DNA from: Sandarakinorhabdus glacialis
GTDB lineage: Bacteria; Pseudomonadota; Alphaproteobacteria; Sphingomonadales; Sphingomonadaceae
Length of the DNA stretch: 64,000 nt
NCBI RefSeq assembly: GCF_014643455.1
Contig: NZ_BMJM01000001.1
Coordinates: forward strand, 529,247 to 593,246
Direction: 5' to 3'
In this document: one piece after another, positions 33,658-42,861 of the stretch
How positions within the stretch are numbered: the first letter of the stretch is position 1
Layout of the letters: each line of letters opens with the position of its first letter
Notes under the pieces: generated by a model
The model's database searches: none
What the model saw: the letters and a program-made list of their open reading frames with translations, nothing else
Told to the model about the DNA's origin: nothing
Made by a program: the position numbers and the translations under genes

Positions 33658-34542
33658 ATGGTCGACGCCACCTTTGATGATCGCGACGGTTTCATCTGGT
33701 TCGATGGTGCCTTGCGGCCGTGGCGCGATGCCAATGTCCATGTCCTGACCCATGCGATGCATTATGCCAGCGCGGTTTTCGAAGGCGCGCGGGCTTATGG
33801 CGGCAAGGTGTTTGCGCTCGAGCAGCACAGCCAACGGCTGATCGAATCGGCGCGGATCCTGGGGTTCGAACTGCCGTGGACGCGCGAGCAGATCGATGCA
33901 GCGGTGAACGAGACGCTGGCGGCCAACGGCCTTGTCGACGGCTATGTGCGGCCGATCGCGTGGCGCGGATCGGAGCAGATGGGGGTTTCGGCGCAGCGCA
34001 CCAAACCGCACCTGGCGATCGCATGCTGGGAATGGGGCGCGTATTTTGGGCCGGAGGCGCTGGCCAAGGGTTTGCGGCTGAACATCGCGAAATGGCGCCG
34101 GCCGGCGCCCTATACGGCGCCGACGAAATCCAAGGCTGCCGGGCTGTACATGATCTGCACCATGTCGAAGCACGCCGCCGAGGATGCCGGATACAACGAC
34201 GCGCTGATGCTCGACTGGCGCGGCCAAGTGGCCGAAGCGACAGGCGCCAATGTGTTCTTCCTGAGGGACAATGTCCTGCATACGCCGACGCCGGACTGTT
34301 TCCTGGATGGCATCACGCGGCGGACGGTCATGGGCCTGGCGCGCAAGCGGGGGATCGAGATCGTCGAGCGGGTCATCTGGCCTGAGGAACTGGAGACGTT
34401 CCAGCAGGCGTTCTTGACGGGCAGTGCGGCGGAAGTCACGCCCCTTGCCGAGATCGGACCCTGGCGGTTCGAAGTCGGCGCGCTGACGCAGCAACTGGCT
34501 GCGGATTATTCGGACCATGTGAACGGGCGGAGTCGCGATTGA
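33658..34542 (+). CDS. ilvE: branched-chain amino acid aminotransferase
   Basis: IlvE transfers amino groups between glutamate and the branched-chain 2-oxo acids (fold type IV PLP enzyme). The 294-residue protein starts MVDATFDDRDGFIWFDGALR at ATG 33658. Key parts are THAMHYASAVFEGARAYGGK, the PLP lysine Lys159 in TKSKAAGLYMICTMSKHAAE, EATGANVFFLRDN, TPTPDCFLDGITRRTVMGLA and a FLTGSAAEVTPL C-terminus. The divergent MarR gene may control it, but IlvE is normally a housekeeping enzyme, so the pairing may be chance. Confidence 0.94.
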   Translation: MVDATFDDRDGFIWFDGALRPWRDANVHVLTHAMHYASAVFEGARAYGGKVFALEQHSQRLIESARILGFELPWTREQIDAAVNETLAANGLVDGYVRPIAWRGSEQMGVSAQRTKPHLAIACWEWGAYFGPEALAKGLRLNIAKWRRPAPYTAPTKSKAAGLYMICTMSKHAAEDAGYNDALMLDWRGQVAEATGANVFFLRDNVLHTPTPDCFLDGITRRTVMGLARKRGIEIVERVIWPEELETFQQAFLTGSAAEVTPLAEIGPWRFEVGALTQQLAADYSDHVNGRSRD

Positions 34543-34769
34543 ATTTACACTTTGTTGCATTCATCGCGGCAAAGGGTGGCACATTGGCGGCGAATTGAAT
34601 TTGGATTGCAATAATCCCCGCATTTTTGATCGTTAAGCTACTTGGGGAACCATTGTGGTTTCTCTGGGCTTGCCCTGGGACGGCAAATGCTGCATTGCGG
34701 CGGTCATCAAATTGCAACGCAAGTGCTGATATGGCAGTCACGGGGATAACGGTAATATACGGAGAGTTC

Positions 34770-34970
34770 GTGTCAGTGGTTCGAGCCGGAATTATCTTGT
34801 CGCTTGCTGGCGCGCTCTGGGTGGTGCCGTCGGTTGGCACGCGTGGCCAGGGAACCCTGGGCGATCGGTATGTCCATCCCGATGAACCTTTGCTTGGGCA
34901 GGGCATTTTCGAGCGCGCTGTTCTCGAGCGCGGCGATGCCCGTGCCGCAGCGGCCGTAGGGCAGCTTTAA
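34770..34970 (+). CDS. possible small secreted protein upstream of the polysaccharide export gene
   Basis: A GTG at 34770, three bases after GGAGAG, opens a 66-codon frame MSVVRAGIILSLAGALWVVP followed by SVGTRGQGTLGDRYVHPDEP, which looks like a signal peptide with a short mature part. The end is ERGDARAAAAVGQL. No family is recognised. If it is not real, the 514 bp from ilvE to the next gene hold only promoter DNA. Support is the ribosome site, the start hydrophobic block and the position in front of the SLBB gene. Confidence 0.4.
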   Translation: MSVVRAGIILSLAGALWVVPSVGTRGQGTLGDRYVHPDEPLLGQGIFERAVLERGDARAAAAVGQL

Positions 34971-35056
34971 TCGTTTTCGTCATTTGCGCGGGCGTTGACG
35001 GGTTGTCGGACCGTCCTTAAACGCCGTGCTTGGTGAACCTTGGTTTAGGAACAACA

Positions 35057-37960
35057 ATGCGTAGGGCGTTTCGGCCATTCGCCGGTAGTCTGGCATTTGT
35101 TGCCATGGGTTTTTCGACATTCGGCACTGCGATCCTCGGCCTTGCGACAGGTGCGAGCGCGCAGTCGATCGATCCGGCGGTCCTGCAGCAGTTGCAAGGC
35201 CAGCTCGGCAGCAGCAGCAGCACTGGCGGCTCCGGTGCAGGCGAGGCGGTCGACCGGTCGCGCAACAATGGGCAGCAGCCGGATAGCCCGGGCATCGGCA
35301 TCGATCGGGCGACCCGGATCGACACGCGCGAGGAGCAGGAGTTTCGGCGGGCGGAGGCCCGGAGCAACCTGGCGAGAATATATCGGCCCTCCCCCATCGA
35401 GCGGGAGTTTCGCGACCGGCTGGCCGATCCAAGCTTGCGCCAATTCGGGTATGACCTGTTTCAGTCGGCGGGCGGCGGCAGCAGCGGTGCGATCACCGGC
35501 GCGGTCGGCGATGATTATGTTATCGGCGTCGGCGACGATGTCGTTGTCCAGTTCCAGGGTGCGACCAACAGCAGCCAGACGGTTCGGGTCAGCCGTGACG
35601 GGCGGCTGGTCGTCGGGGCGTTGCCACCGATCCCGGCGGCGGGGCGCTCGATTGCGTCGGTGACGCGAGACCTGCAGGCGGCGACGCGGCGCACGCTTTT
35701 GGGAACCGAAGTCTATATCTCGCTGGGGTCGGTGCGATCGGTGACCGTGTTCGTCGGCGGCGAAGTCGACCGGCCGGGGCAGTATAACCTGACGTCGCTG
35801 AGCGATATCAGCGCGGCCCTGGCGCAGGCCGGCGGCGTGCGGCGGACGGGGTCGCTGCGCAATGTGCGGATCGCGCGCGGCGGCAGCTCGATCTCGGTCG
35901 ATTTGTACGGGCTGCTTGGCATCGGCACGCCGCCGGCACTGCGGCTGCGCGATGGCGACCGGGTGATCGTGCCGGTTATCGGCGACACCGTGGCGATCGG
36001 CGGCAGCGTGTCGCGGCCCGGCATCTACGAGATCCGCAAGGGCACCTCGCTGGGCACCTTGCTTGATTTTGCCGGCGGGGCGCTTAGGCCGCGCGGCAAC
36101 CAGATCGCCATCAGCCGCATCGCTGCCGACGGCCGCGAGCAATATCTGCGCGCGGCGACGCTGGCGACGGCGCTGGTGCCGGGCGATGCGGTGCAGTTGA
36201 CCGGCGGCAGCGCCGGGGGCAGCACCGGGCGTGTCGTGCTGCGCGGCTATGTCGCCAATCCCGGGGCGCGGGCACTGATCGCGGCGCCGACGGTGCGCGA
36301 TCTGCTCGGCAATATCGGCGACGTGCGGTCGGGGACATATCTGCCGATGGCGGTGCTCATCCGGCGTGATCCTGTAACGGCGGCGCGCGTGTTTCAGCCG
36401 GTGAACCTGGCGGCGGCGCTGAATTCCAGCCCTGGTGTCGCGCTGCGCAGCGATGACCGGCTGTATGTATTCAGCCGGGACGATGTGGATTTCATCAACA
36501 CAACGCCTGTGCGGCGCGTGGTACTGGGGCAATCGAATTCGCTGATCGAATGCGCCTCGCTCGATCGGCTCGAGACGCTGGTTCGCGACAGCCAGACGGC
36601 GAGGTTTACCGTCGTCACGCGCGCCGCTTTCATCGTCGAACGCGGCGGGCGCAGCGACGTGGCGTCGACCGGCGGCAGTATCGCGAGTACGTCGCGGGCC
36701 AATGAATCGACGTTGCGGAGCGGTGACGACCTCACCGGACTTCGCGGTGCCGGCGCTGCCGGAGCGCTGGCGGCGCAAAAGCGCAGCGAGGCAGCGCGCG
36801 GCGACTCGCAAAACGACGACGACAGGCGTGACCGCCGCAACGATCAATTCAACGCCGAGGACTTCACGGCAAACGGATTGTCGTCGCAGCCGTTATTGCA
36901 GGCGCGCGGGCAATGCCCGGCGGTGTTCGAGGAGGAGCCCGAACTGCTGGCGGTATTGATCGAAAACGCCGTGTCGATCGGCGGCGCCGTGCGGCGGCCG
37001 GGTGCCTATCCGGTGGCGGGGCCCGTCAGTGCGGCGGAGATCGCCTCGGTGGCCGAGGGTGTGCTGACCGCGGCGTCGGAGATGACGCTCGATGTGGCGC
37101 GGGCGTCGGGCAGCAACGTTGAACAAAAGCGTATTGCCGTCGATGGATATCCGATGGCGCTGGCATCGACGATCGTGCGCGCCGGCGATGATTTGCGGTT
37201 CAACGCGGCTCAGCCGCAGTTCGAGCCGGGCGGGGTGCTGTTGTCGGGCGAGTTCAACCGGCCGGGGCTGTATTCGATCCGCAAGGGCGAGACGCTGGCG
37301 CAGCTGACGGCGCGTGCCGGCGGCTTGTCGGGGCTGGCCTATCCCTATGGCGCAATTTTCACGCGGCGGTCGGTCAAGGAATTGCAGCAGGAGGGTATTC
37401 GGCGCACCAGCCGCGAGCTGACAACGTCGTTGCTGGCGGTTTCGGCGCGCAAGGAGGGCTCCGGGGAGGGTGTTATTGCCGGCCAGCAGTTGATCGCCCA
37501 GCTCGCCAATGTCGAGGCACCCGGGCGGGTCGTGGTCGAGGCCGATCCGCGTGTGCTCGAAGTGCGCCAGGATCTCGACACCATCCTCGAAAGCGGTGAC
37601 GCGATCGTGGTGCCGAAGCGGCCCAATTTCGTGCTGGCGCTTGGCGATGTCTCCAATCCAGGGGCGTTTCAGTTCGTTTCCGGCAAGTCCGTGGGCGAAT
37701 ATCTGCGCGAAACCGGCGGGACATCGTCGACGGCCGACAAGAAGCGCATCTTTGTCGTGCTGCCGAATGGAACGTCGCAGCCGATCGGGTCGCGGGGCTG
37801 GGGCCGGGACAGTGTGAACGTCATCCCGCCGGGTTCAACGATCATCGTGCCCAAGAACATCGATCCCTTGTACAAACTGGATGTTATTCGTGACGTGACG
37901 GGCATCATCAGCAGCTTGCTGACGTCGGTGGCGACGGTTGCGATCCTGGCGACCAACTAG
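35057..37960 (+). CDS. multi-SLBB outer-membrane polysaccharide export protein (Wza-like)
   Basis: The 967-residue protein starts MRRAFRPFAGSLAFVAMGFS, with a signal peptide (cleavage probably after GASA). It has the Poly_export motif GAVGDDYVIGVGDDVVVQFQ at about residues 150-170, followed by several SLBB repeats, seen as strings such as VTVFVGGEVDRPGQYNLTSL, TVAIGGSVSRPGIYEIRKGT, LLSGEFNRPGLYSIRKGETL and FVLALGDVSNPGAFQFVSGK. A C-terminal hydrophobic stretch (DVTGIISSLLTSVATVAILA) may cross the outer membrane. Wza-type proteins form the outer-membrane channel for capsule or exopolysaccharide. No glycosyltransferase operon lies beside it here. Its stop overlaps the convergent motB end by four bases. 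Confidence 0.88.
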   Translation: MRRAFRPFAGSLAFVAMGFSTFGTAILGLATGASAQSIDPAVLQQLQGQLGSSSSTGGSGAGEAVDRSRNNGQQPDSPGIGIDRATRIDTREEQEFRRAEARSNLARIYRPSPIEREFRDRLADPSLRQFGYDLFQSAGGGSSGAITGAVGDDYVIGVGDDVVVQFQGATNSSQTVRVSRDGRLVVGALPPIPAAGRSIASVTRDLQAATRRTLLGTEVYISLGSVRSVTVFVGGEVDRPGQYNLTSLSDISAALAQAGGVRRTGSLRNVRIARGGSSISVDLYGLLGIGTPPALRLRDGDRVIVPVIGDTVAIGGSVSRPGIYEIRKGTSLGTLLDFAGGALRPRGNQIAISRIAADGREQYLRAATLATALVPGDAVQLTGGSAGGSTGRVVLRGYVANPGARALIAAPTVRDLLGNIGDVRSGTYLPMAVLIRRDPVTAARVFQPVNLAAALNSSPGVALRSDDRLYVFSRDDVDFINTTPVRRVVLGQSNSLIECASLDRLETLVRDSQTARFTVVTRAAFIVERGGRSDVASTGGSIASTSRANESTLRSGDDLTGLRGAGAAGALAAQKRSEAARGDSQNDDDRRDRRNDQFNAEDFTANGLSSQPLLQARGQCPAVFEEEPELLAVLIENAVSIGGAVRRPGAYPVAGPVSAAEIASVAEGVLTAASEMTLDVARASGSNVEQKRIAVDGYPMALASTIVRAGDDLRFNAAQPQFEPGGVLLSGEFNRPGLYSIRKGETLAQLTARAGGLSGLAYPYGAIFTRRSVKELQQEGIRRTSRELTTSLLAVSARKEGSGEGVIAGQQLIAQLANVEAPGRVVVEADPRVLEVRQDLDTILESGDAIVVPKRPNFVLALGDVSNPGAFQFVSGKSVGEYLRETGGTSSTADKKRIFVVLPNGTSQPIGSRGWGRDSVNVIPPGSTIIVPKNIDPLYKLDVIRDVTGIISSLLTSVATVAILATN

Positions 37961-38847
37961 GCGTCCTTGTAGAGCAGGGTCACGCTGATCCGGCGGTTGC
38001 GCGGGTCGCTGCGGTCGGCGGGGTTGTAGGGGTCGGTGTCGGACACGCCCTCGATGCGGCGGAAGCGGCGGGTGTCGACGCCGGCGGCGGTGAGCGCGCG
38101 GCGGGTGGCGTCGGCGCGGGCGGACGACAGGGTCCAGTTGTTGGTGGCCGTATCGGCCGCGCCACCGGCGGCGAACGCCAGGCTGTCGGTGTGGCCGCGG
38201 ACGGTCAGCCGGTTCGGGGTGGCGGCTACGGTGGCGGCGACGCTGTGGACCATGGCGAGGGCGGCGACGCTGAAGACGCTGTTGCCGACGCCGAACATGG
38301 CGAAGTCGGCGCGCTCGACCATGTCGATGCGCAGGCCGTCATGGACGCGGACGAAGCGGATCTGGCCCTTGAGGCCCTTGACCGTCGGGTCGCCTGCCAG
38401 CCGTGCCGCGATGATGCGTTCGACCATGCGGAAACGCTCCTGGTCGGCGGCGCGGCTGTTGCCGGGATTGACCTTTTTGTCCTGCGAGGCGGTTTCGGCC
38501 TCCAGCGGCCCGCCGCCGCCTCCGCCGGTGTTCGACGCCGGGCGAGGGCCGGTGAGCGCGGCGTGGACGGCGACGCCGTCGTCGGAGCGCAGCGAGCGGC
38601 CACCGAGCACGCCGTTCGAGCCGCCGCTGTTCTTCATCTGGATCACCGTGGGCGTGAAATAATCGGCGATGCCCTTGCGCTGGTCTTCGTCGGTGGCGCC
38701 CAAAATCCACATTAGCATGAAGAACGCCATCATGGCGGTGACGAAATCGGCATAGGCGATTTTCCAGGCGCCGCCGTGATGGGGGGCGTGATGGCTCTTG
38801 CGCTTGCGGTAGACGACTTCGGGCTCGATGTGGAACTCGGGTTTCAT
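37957..38847 (-). CDS. motB: flagellar motor stator protein MotB
   Basis: MotB anchors the proton-driven stator to peptidoglycan. The 296-residue protein starts MKPEFHIEPEVVYRKRKSHH. The membrane segment carries the proton-pathway Asp in WKIAYADFVTAMMAFFMLMW (about residues 27-46). The C-terminal OmpA-like domain has the peptidoglycan-binding block RLTVRGHTDSLAFAAGG and LSSARADATRRALTAAG. Together with motA it forms a minus-strand pair with a four-base overlap. It converges on the SLBB export gene. Confidence 0.95.
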   Translation of the reverse strand: MKPEFHIEPEVVYRKRKSHHAPHHGGAWKIAYADFVTAMMAFFMLMWILGATDEDQRKGIADYFTPTVIQMKNSGGSNGVLGGRSLRSDDGVAVHAALTGPRPASNTGGGGGGPLEAETASQDKKVNPGNSRAADQERFRMVERIIAARLAGDPTVKGLKGQIRFVRVHDGLRIDMVERADFAMFGVGNSVFSVAALAMVHSVAATVAATPNRLTVRGHTDSLAFAAGGAADTATNNWTLSSARADATRRALTAAGVDTRRFRRIEGVSDTDPYNPADRSDPRNRRISVTLLYKDA

Positions 38848-39710
38848 CGCGCGGTCCTGAGGCCGTCGAAGATCTCGGAGAAGCTCGGCTGGTTGTGCGG
38901 GCCGATGGCGGTGCGCGCCGCTTCGATGACGAGGGGTTGGGGTTGCCCCTTGAGGCTGGCGACGATGACGCGGCGGATGACGAGGTAGATCTCGCTGTCG
39001 GAATCGAGGACCGCCTTGAGTCGGGCCGAACAGGGGCCGACGATGCCGTAGCTGAGCAGCACGCCGAGGAAGGTGCCGACCAGCGCCGAGCCGATCATGC
39101 CGCCGAGGATGGCGGGAGGCTTGTCGATCGAGGCCATGGTCTTGATGACGCCGAGGACGGCGGCGACGATGCCGAGCGCGGGGAGCGCGTCGGACATGGT
39201 CTGCAGGCTCTCGACCGGCTTGAGCGCGGCGGTGTGGTGGCTGTCGATGGCGGTTTCGATGACGTCGTCGACGGCCTGGGGGCTGAGGTTGCCGGTGCTG
39301 ACCACCAATAGCCGGATCGAATCCGTAAGCAGGTGGAGGAAGAATGGGTCGGCGAGGAATTGCGGATATTCGGCGAAGATGGTGCTCGATCGCGGGTCTT
39401 CGATATGCGTTTCGACGGCGACCGGGCCGTCGTTTCGGAACATCTTCATCAGCCGCGCGGTGAGGAAGATGGCGGCGGCGTAATCGGCTTTCTTGTAGCG
39501 CGGGCCTTTGACGATGGCGGCAAGGCCAGAGCCCATCGCCTTGATGCCGCGAAGATCGGTGCCGACGAGGGTGGCACCGGCAGCCGCGCCGCCGATGATG
39601 AGCATTTCATGGGGGAGCGCATGGAGCACGACACCGATGCTGCCGCCGGTCAATGCGAAGCCACCGAATACCATGACGATAAGCACGACGAGGCCGATTA
39701 CCGAGATCAT
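38844..39710 (-). CDS. motA: flagellar motor stator protein MotA
   Basis: MotA is the membrane part of the flagellar stator and passes torque to FliG. The 288-residue protein begins MISVIGLVVLIVMVFGGFAL, with further helices around PHEMLIIGGAAAG, the cytoplasmic loop with conserved charged residues (ARLMKMFRNDGPVAVETHIE), and helices 3 and 4 with ALGIVAAVLGVIKTM and GSALVGTFLGVLLSYGIVGP. The gene heads a pair with motB. The upstream 196 bp contain a family B repeat. Confidence 0.95.
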   Translation of the reverse strand: MISVIGLVVLIVMVFGGFALTGGSIGVVLHALPHEMLIIGGAAAGATLVGTDLRGIKAMGSGLAAIVKGPRYKKADYAAAIFLTARLMKMFRNDGPVAVETHIEDPRSSTIFAEYPQFLADPFFLHLLTDSIRLLVVSTGNLSPQAVDDVIETAIDSHHTAALKPVESLQTMSDALPALGIVAAVLGVIKTMASIDKPPAILGGMIGSALVGTFLGVLLSYGIVGPCSARLKAVLDSDSEIYLVIRRVIVASLKGQPQPLVIEAARTAIGPHNQPSFSEIFDGLRTAR

Positions 39711-39846
39711 GGAGTTAATGTCGCTCCCTTGGCGGCCCGGACTGGCTGTGCTGGCGTCTAAGGGGTTTACGGCGAGGGGGCGGGGGGGCTTAGGCGGGGC
39801 AGGGTTAATGGGTGGTGAGGATTGGTACTTGGCGTCGGCGGGGGGA

Positions 39847-39901
39847 CACCCCCACCCGGGCCGCGAAGGCGCGTCTCTCGCCTCCCCCCTCTAGGGGGAG
39901 G
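39847..39901. repeat. palindromic repeat, family B
   Basis: CACCCCCACCCGGGCCGCG-AAGG-CGCGTCTCTCGCC with a second hairpin CTCCCCCCTCTAGGGGGAG, in the gap between flgL and motA and just after flgL's end on the minus strand. Confidence 0.85.
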
Positions 39902-39906
39902 ACAAG

Positions 39907-40827
39907 TTAGCGGAGCTGGTCCCAGAGGCTGAGGTTGGTGGTGATGACGAAGCTGCCCTGGGTGGCCTTGAGGACGGTGACGAGGTGCTGGAGTTCGGCG
40001 ATGGCGGCCGGCATGTCGAGGCTTTCGAGGCGGACAAGATCGGTTTTCGTCGCGAGGCCGCTGCGGGCGATGCGGTCGGTCTCGGTGTCGAGGCGGGCGA
40101 GGCGCGCGCCGGCAACAGCGCGGGTGGTGGCGAGGCGATCGACCTGTGCGTCCATCTGCACCAGCGTGTCGGCCATCGCGGCCTCGCGGACGAGCTTGTC
40201 GGGCTCGGCGAGGGCGACCTGCAAGGCAGTCAGGGCGGCGAACAGGTCCTTGGTGCCGGCGGCGGAGTCGGTCGTTCCGAACGCGTCGGGGCCTTCGATG
40301 CCGCTCATGACGACGGCGCCGCCGACTTCGAGCGCGGGGGCGCGGCCGGCGCCTTGCCAGCGCACGATGCCATTGGCGTCGGCGGCATAGGCCGGGCGGT
40401 CGGCTGCGGCGCCGCCGAACAGGCGCTCGCCGTCGCTGCCGCGGCTTTCGGCGAGGCCGGTGAATTGTTCGAGCAACTCGCCCACTTCGCTGGCGAGGAT
40501 GGCGCGATCGGCGGCGGCAAGCGTGCCGTTGCTGCCTTGCAGCGCGAGGTCGCGGGCGCGCTGGACGATGTTGGTGATGCCGTCGAGGGCGGTATCGGTG
40601 GCGGTGAGGCGGCGCGCCGCGGCGTCGATCCCGCGCTGCGTGGCGTCGGCGGCGACCGAGGCGCGGCGCAGCGTGGCGGCCCGGGTGGACGCGACGGCGT
40701 CGTCGGAGGGGGCGAGGATGCGCTTGCCGTTGGCGATCTGGCCGTTCAGCGTGTCGATGGCGGCGCTGAGGCTGCTCATGCGGGCGACGGCGGCGGTGTG
40801 GGCGGCGCGGGTATTGATCTGGGTCAT
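39907..40827 (-). CDS. flgL: flagellar hook-filament junction protein FlgL
   Basis: FlgL (HAP3) joins the hook to the filament and is exported by the flagellar apparatus. The 306-residue protein begins MTQINTRAAHTAAVARMSSL, then LNGQIANGKRILAPSDDAVAS, the conserved flagellin-like N-terminal helix pair, and ends with a matching helical C-terminus (AELQHLVTVLKATQGSFVIT) that packs against the first part. The middle GLAESRGSDGERLFGGAA is typical too. It is downstream of flgK across a 162-bp gap with a short tandem repeat. Confidence 0.92.
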   Translation of the reverse strand: MTQINTRAAHTAAVARMSSLSAAIDTLNGQIANGKRILAPSDDAVASTRAATLRRASVAADATQRGIDAAARRLTATDTALDGITNIVQRARDLALQGSNGTLAAADRAILASEVGELLEQFTGLAESRGSDGERLFGGAAADRPAYAADANGIVRWQGAGRAPALEVGGAVVMSGIEGPDAFGTTDSAAGTKDLFAALTALQVALAEPDKLVREAAMADTLVQMDAQVDRLATTRAVAGARLARLDTETDRIARSGLATKTDLVRLESLDMPAAIAELQHLVTVLKATQGSFVITTNLSLWDQLR

Positions 40828-40882
40828 GGGGCGGGCTGGGTCTGCGCGCGGGGCGGGGTTCTATTCGGGTGGGGCGGGAGAT

Positions 40883-40911
40883 GGGCCCCGGCCTTCGCCG
40901 GGGTGACGGTA
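40883..40911. repeat. short palindromic repeat, family A relative
   Basis: GGGCCCCGGCC-TTC-GCCGGGGTGACGGT: the hairpin CCCCGGC/GCCGGGG with the TGACGG end, in the flgK-flgL gap and running straight into an 18-bp tandem repeat. Confidence 0.7.
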
Positions 40912-40947
40912 GAAAAAGGGGTGACGGTAGAAAAAGGGGTGACGGCC
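40902..40947. repeat. 18-bp tandem repeat, about 2.5 copies
   Basis: The unit GGTGACGGTAGAAAAAGG is present twice exactly, followed by a partial GGTGACGGCC. It lies between flgL and flgK and begins inside the adjacent palindromic repeat. No gene is involved. Confidence 0.75.
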
Positions 40948-40989
40948 AGGGACGGGGTGACGTTGAAGAAGAGGTTTGGTGGCATCGGG

Positions 40990-42861
40990 CTAGCTCGCCA
41001 CGCCGAGGAGAGTGTCGAACAGGTCGCGGGCGGCGGCGATGACCTGGGCGTTGGCGCGATAGGCGACCTGCAGCCGGGTAAGTTCGGCGGCTTCGCGGTC
41101 GAGATCGACGCCGGAAACGGCGTCGCGGGCGCGGGCGCTGTCGCTGCGGACCGAAAGTGCGGCGGCAGCCAGGCGGCGGGTTTCGGACAGGCGCGAGGCG
41201 ATGCGCGCGGTGCCGGCGTCGAGGCTGGCCTCCATGGTGCCGCCGGTGCCGCTGTTGGCGCGGACGGCGGACAGCGCGCGGGCGTTGCCGTTGTCGCTGC
41301 TGCCGGGCCCTGTCTGGAGGATGCGGAAACTGTCGCCGACAACCGGGCTGCCGGTGAGGGTGATGCCGAAGCCGGCGCCGATGATGCGGCTGCCGTCGAG
41401 GGCGACCGTGGCGAGCACGCTGCCCGTGGCGATGTCGGTGATCTGGGCAATGCCGGGGGCGGTCACGGTGAGCCGGTACGGTGCGGCGGGGGCAAAGGCG
41501 GCCGCAGCGGGGTCGGTGTCGAGCGTGATGCGGCCGTCGCCCTTGTTGGCTGCGGCGGTGTCTGTGATGAAGCGCGCGGCGACGGCGAGCCGTTCGGCGC
41601 CGATCGGGCGGAGCGCCAGGCCGATGGCGCCGCCGGCGGGGTGAAGTGTCCAGCTGTCGCCGGCGCGGGCACCGGTGCCGGGACGGATCGTGACGCCGTC
41701 GAGGGTCAGCGCGCCGGTGCCCGAGACAGTGGCGGTGCCGTCGGTGCGCGACAGCGTCCAGCCGGCGGCGTCCTTGAGCAGGCGATAGCCATCCGGCGCG
41801 AGGGGGGCGTTATCGGCGATGCGAATGTCGATGGCGGCATCGCCGGCGTTGGCGCGGCCGGGCGTGTTGACGAGAGTTTGCGTGCTGAACAGCGGCGTGC
41901 CGGGATCGCCCAGCGCATCGGTGCCGGCGCTGTGCCAGGCATTGATGTCGGTGGCGAAGCGCCCGGCGAGGCCATCGAGTTCGGCGCGGGTTTCGCCGAC
42001 TTGCCGGCTGGCTTCGATCAGCCCGGCGAGGCTGCCGCTGGCGGGTAGGGTGAGGACGATGGCGCTGTGGGTCGGATCGAGGATGATTTCGGCGCCGCTC
42101 GGGCCATCGCGGACGCCGATGCGGACGGCCGGGCCGTTGGCGGGGACCAATGTCGCGGCCGCGGCGCCGCTGCCGAGCTTGACGGTGACGGTGCCGCGAT
42201 CGCCTTCAGTGACGCTGATGCGGACGCGCTGGGCGAGTTCGGCGAGCAAGCTGTCGCGGCTGTCGAGCAGGCCGTTGGCAGCAGCCCCGCCGGACTGGGT
42301 ACGGCGCAGCTCGTCGTTGACGCGGGCGAGGGCGGAGGTGATCGCGTTGACCTCGGTGGTGCCGGTCTCGGCGGCGGACTTGAGGTCGTTGCCGAGTTGA
42401 TCGAGCCCCTTGCCGAGACCGGCGAAACTGCTGGCGGCCTGGTTGGCGCGATCGAGAAAGATCGTGCGCGCTGCGGTCGAGGTCGGCGCAGCCGCGAGGT
42501 CGGTGGCAGCGTCGAAGAAGCCGCCTAGGCGGGTGTCGAGATCGGAACCGGTGATGAGGGTTTCGAGGCGGACCATCCAGTCGGCGCGGACCTCGTAGCG
42601 GGCGTGATCGCCGGCGGCGACGCGGGCGGAATTGACCTTCAAGGCGTCGGTGGCGCGGGTGATGGCGCCGGCCGAGACACCGGCACCGGTGGCGGTGTCG
42701 CGTTCGAGGGGGGTGCCGGCGCCGCTGGGGGAGGTGTGCATGCGGATCTGGCGGCGGACGTAATCGGGGTTGTCGGCGTTGGCGACGTTGTCGCCGATGA
42801 TGGTCAGCGCCGCTTGGTAGGCGCGGACGCCGGCGGAGCCGATGCCGAGCAGGTCGGTCAT
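40990..42861 (-). CDS. flgK: flagellar hook-associated protein FlgK
   Basis: FlgK (HAP1) caps the hook and links it to FlgL and the filament. The 623-residue protein starts MTDLLGIGSAGVRAYQAALT, with the rod/hook-type IIGDNVANADNPDYVRR motif, and ends with the paired C-terminal helix (SARARDAVSGVDLDREAAEL then TRLQVAYRANAQVIAAARDL). The long central region is beta-rich and variable. The start overlaps the flgJ-like stop by four bases. Export is by the flagellar type III route, since no signal peptide is visible. Confidence 0.95.
   Translation of the reverse strand: MTDLLGIGSAGVRAYQAALTIIGDNVANADNPDYVRRQIRMHTSPSGAGTPLERDTATGAGVSAGAITRATDALKVNSARVAAGDHARYEVRADWMVRLETLITGSDLDTRLGGFFDAATDLAAAPTSTAARTIFLDRANQAASSFAGLGKGLDQLGNDLKSAAETGTTEVNAITSALARVNDELRRTQSGGAAANGLLDSRDSLLAELAQRVRISVTEGDRGTVTVKLGSGAAAATLVPANGPAVRIGVRDGPSGAEIILDPTHSAIVLTLPASGSLAGLIEASRQVGETRAELDGLAGRFATDINAWHSAGTDALGDPGTPLFSTQTLVNTPGRANAGDAAIDIRIADNAPLAPDGYRLLKDAAGWTLSRTDGTATVSGTGALTLDGVTIRPGTGARAGDSWTLHPAGGAIGLALRPIGAERLAVAARFITDTAAANKGDGRITLDTDPAAAAFAPAAPYRLTVTAPGIAQITDIATGSVLATVALDGSRIIGAGFGITLTGSPVVGDSFRILQTGPGSSDNGNARALSAVRANSGTGGTMEASLDAGTARIASRLSETRRLAAAALSVRSDSARARDAVSGVDLDREAAELTRLQVAYRANAQVIAAARDLFDTLLGVAS

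Noticed and set aside
34626..34769. Upstream extension of the possible small secreted protein
   Set aside because: The region has no ribosome site and the hydrophobic signal would be buried inside the protein.
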